Source: an uncultured Planctomycetaceae bacterium (lineage in GTDB: Bacteria > Planctomycetota > Planctomycetia > Planctomycetales > Planctomycetaceae). From it: a DNA stretch of 6,391 bases. The notes under the pieces are model-generated. The model saw only the letters and a program-made list of their open reading frames with translations, did not search any database and was not told the origin of the DNA. This document shows, one piece after another, positions 4,471 to 6,391 of this stretch (position 1 is the first letter of the stretch; each line of letters starts with the position of its first letter). The translations under genes were made by a program, and so were the position numbers. Where the stretch lies: contig CAIXQV010000005.1 in the NCBI GenBank assembly GCA_903921605.1, positions 1-6,391 of the forward strand, read 5' to 3'.

Positions 4471-6391
4471 TCAGAATTCTCCCACATCCTCTGCACCAGC
4501 TTTGGTCGCCAGAGCTTCCAGAAGTGTCTCATCGACATTTACCGAAACAGCTCGCACGGATCCGTCGGCCAGCACCATTTGCACGACTCCCGTATGAGGC
4601 GAACCAATTCCATCCGGACCATTCAGATAAGGCGACTGACTGAAGCCTCTGATCGTTGCTCGACCACCAGCCAGATAAGACGCGTTGGGCTCTGAGGCAT
4701 CCGTAATCATGATGGTATTCGATGTGCCGTCAGTAATGTCTCTAAAGCGACACACACGATTGTATCCAAAGATACCTGCGCGCGGATCATCATTTTCCAG
4801 TGTCGCTGCATCCTCACCAACTCCAGCCATGGCCACGTAATCACCCGCAGAGGGATTTGCTCGTGCACCAGGCTGGCTGGGATTCTGAAACGCCGGCACC
4901 GCCATCATGACGGCTTGTGAATTCTCTTCTGCCTCCCATCCAGCTTCACCATCGATCGACTCATGCAAGGCCTGCTGTTCGATGTACGGCAGAATGGAAT
5001 AAGCCCAGCTCAGCCGTTCATCCGGTTCAAGATCATCGTTCTCGACTGTGCCTCGAGGAAACTCGTTGAAGGTGTCGTGATAGTTGTGCATCGCCAGTCC
5101 AAGCTGCTTGAGATTATTCTTCGACTGCGTCCTCCGAGCCGCCTCTCGGGCCTGCTGAACAGCGGGCAGCAACAGGGCAATCATTACCGGTACGCCAACA
5201 CTGGCCGACATGTTCCCCATTGGATTTGCTGGAACTGATTGTCGTGTGGTTGACCCAAGTCCCTGCTCTGTTGCATACCCCACGGTTACGTTAGGAAACA
5301 TGGGCTCAGTGACCATCTCGACGGCTGGCAGGTCTTCCAGCCCGAATGGCATTTCCAGTGTTCCTCCGGCAATCTGTGGCAACACGTTCTGCTCCAGCAG
5401 ACTAAACCCCATTGGAGCCAGTTGCAGAAGTTGCTGATAAGAAGGTGCTGGATCGGAAATTGTGATTGAGGAATACTCGCCGGGGAGTTCAGCCAGTGCC
5501 GCCGTCACATTCGCATCGGGTTTCCATGAAGGAAGCTTTCCGGTTTCTCTTTGAGCCAGCGACTGGGCCGATCCCGGAGTAACACTCGCAACCAGCCACT
5601 TATCGGTCACCATAATGGTCGGGACGACTGGCATGCCAGGAAGATTAAACGAAAAGTACTCTCGTCCATCCTTGTTGGTTCGACGAATACTGAACTCCTG
5701 ATTTCCAGCTTGCTGCTCAATCAGGTCCAGCAAACGGCCAATCCCCTCTGTCAGAATCGCTTTGTCTTTGACGCTGACCGCTGCAACCGGCGAAAACCCG
5801 ATCGGAATTGGCAGAGCCGCCGGATCTGCATAGATGCACCAGACGTCTCCAAGTCCATCGATCAGTTCTTTGCGAGGATCTCCACCGAAGACTTCAGTGA
5901 TTTTCGCCAGACCTTCGTCCAGTTCTGCTTCTGCCTTAGGTTCCAGTTTCTGCATCAGGCTGCGGACTGTTCCGAGGACGGTATCGATCGAGCCGCCCAG
6001 ATCAAACGTAGCTGCTGCAAAACCAGAAGTGGCTTTGGGCATCGGTGGCAGTTCATTCAGCGAGAGGTTTCTTTGCTTCAGCAAAGCCGCGAGCCCCGTG
6101 AGCGGTCCCTCTGCATTAAGCCGCACGTCCTGCCAAGTCTGCAGTCCCTGATATCCTGTCTGCATTGTTAGTTCACGAATATTGTGGAGTCCCAGCAATT
6201 CCGCGAACTCACGAATCGTCATCACCTCGCCCGACGGTGTGGGCGGCATGCTGAAGTCACCAAACTGATCCAGCAGGCGGCCGCTGTCCAGCCAGGCAAA
6301 GCTGTCCACAGTGTATCCGTCATGAGATCTGAGTTTGGCCCAAAGTGGATTCTTCGTGATGTTCTCCGTCTTACCCGAGGCAGTCGCAATA
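4471..6391 (-). CDS. Large DUF1559 protein with DUF3352-like N-terminal part, start off the right edge
   Basis: 639 residues are visible. The reading frame stays open to the window edge; the GTG at 6307-6309 lies inside it (reading ...HGYTVDSFAWLDSG) and is not the likely start. Visible residues 1 to about 385 have alternating strand/helix character with repeated LG-D-W and V-DK-LV-S patterns that resemble DUF3352-like planctomycete proteins. A hydrophobic stretch VGVPVMIALLLPAV leads into the DUF1559 hallmark QQAREAARRTQSKNNLKQLGLAMHNYHD (about 398-439). Then come LSWAYSILPYIEQQAL (460-475), DITDGTSNT (551-559) and the H-X9-DG motif with His 599 and Asp-Gly 609-610. Most DUF1559 proteins begin with a type IV pilin-like leader. 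Here the module is internal and no prepilin cleavage motif is visible. The usual CPS triad reads NPS. The protein is probably exported and surface-associated, function unknown. It shares the terminator at 4362-4403 with the convergent sigma gene. Confidence 0.88.
   Translation of the reverse strand, partial: IATASGKTENITKNPLWAKLRSHDGYTVDSFAWLDSGRLLDQFGDFSMPPTPSGEVMTIREFAELLGLHNIRELTMQTGYQGLQTWQDVRLNAEGPLTGLAALLKQRNLSLNELPPMPKATSGFAAATFDLGGSIDTVLGTVRSLMQKLEPKAEAELDEGLAKITEVFGGDPRKELIDGLGDVWCIYADPAALPIPIGFSPVAAVSVKDKAILTEGIGRLLDLIEQQAGNQEFSIRRTNKDGREYFSFNLPGMPVVPTIMVTDKWLVASVTPGSAQSLAQRETGKLPSWKPDANVTAALAELPGEYSSITISDPAPSYQQLLQLAPMGFSLLEQNVLPQIAGGTLEMPFGLEDLPAVEMVTEPMFPNVTVGYATEQGLGSTTRQSVPANPMGNMSASVGVPVMIALLLPAVQQAREAARRTQSKNNLKQLGLAMHNYHDTFNEFPRGTVENDDLEPDERLSWAYSILPYIEQQALHESIDGEAGWEAEENSQAVMMAVPAFQNPSQPGARANPSAGDYVAMAGVGEDAATLENDDPRAGIFGYNRVCRFRDITDGTSNTIMITDASEPNASYLAGGRATIRGFSQSPYLNGPDGIGSPHTGVVQMVLADGSVRAVSVNVDETLLEALATKAGAEDVGEF

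Noticed and set aside
5551..6171. 206-codon plus-strand frame across the DUF1559 gene
   Set aside because: It is antisense to conserved coding sequence. The Arg/Ser/Cys-rich translation is typical of a shadow frame.

Overview
The window looks like chromosomal DNA from a planctomycete (phylum Planctomycetota, Pirellulales/Planctomycetales-like). The main reason is the gene at the right end. Its DUF1559 module (LLPAVQQAREAARR, DITDGTSNT, and an H-X9-DG motif near the C-terminus) belongs to a family greatly expanded in planctomycetes. The porin with a Cys-rich N-terminal segment and the low coding density between genes fit the same picture. No species can be named from this sequence alone.

Layout from left to right. 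(1) Positions 1-770, minus strand: NAD kinase (nadK), with the C-terminus cut by the window edge. (2) Positions 921-961: a strong intrinsic terminator for the next gene, separating it from nadK. (3) Positions 1009-2388, minus strand: an outer-membrane beta-barrel porin of the BBP2/OmpL-like type, with a signal peptide and 14 cysteines before the barrel. (4) Positions 2389-3752: about 1.36 kb without a confidently identifiable gene. It is rich in inverted repeats, holds a tandem 20-bp repeat, and contains one possible small secreted protein (3100-3417, plus) with an excellent ribosome-binding site. (5) Positions 3753-4319, plus strand: an ECF sigma factor with regions 2 and 4. (6) Positions 4362-4403: a perfect 13-bp bidirectional terminator between convergent genes. 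(7) Positions 4471-6391, minus strand: a large DUF1559 protein whose start lies beyond the right edge.

The genes do not form one obvious pathway. nadK makes NADP, the porin is an envelope protein, the ECF factor is a transcription regulator with no visible anti-sigma gene beside it, and the DUF1559 protein is probably surface-associated. Porin and sigma factor are transcribed divergently from the long middle region, so that region must carry the porin control signals and probably those of the plus-strand genes.

The least explained part is 2900-3480, where perfect or near-perfect hairpins follow one another closely. This could be a structured RNA, a structured leader or a decayed repeat. I found no mobile element, CRISPR array, tRNA or rRNA, and I do not see a clear new defence or metabolic system.
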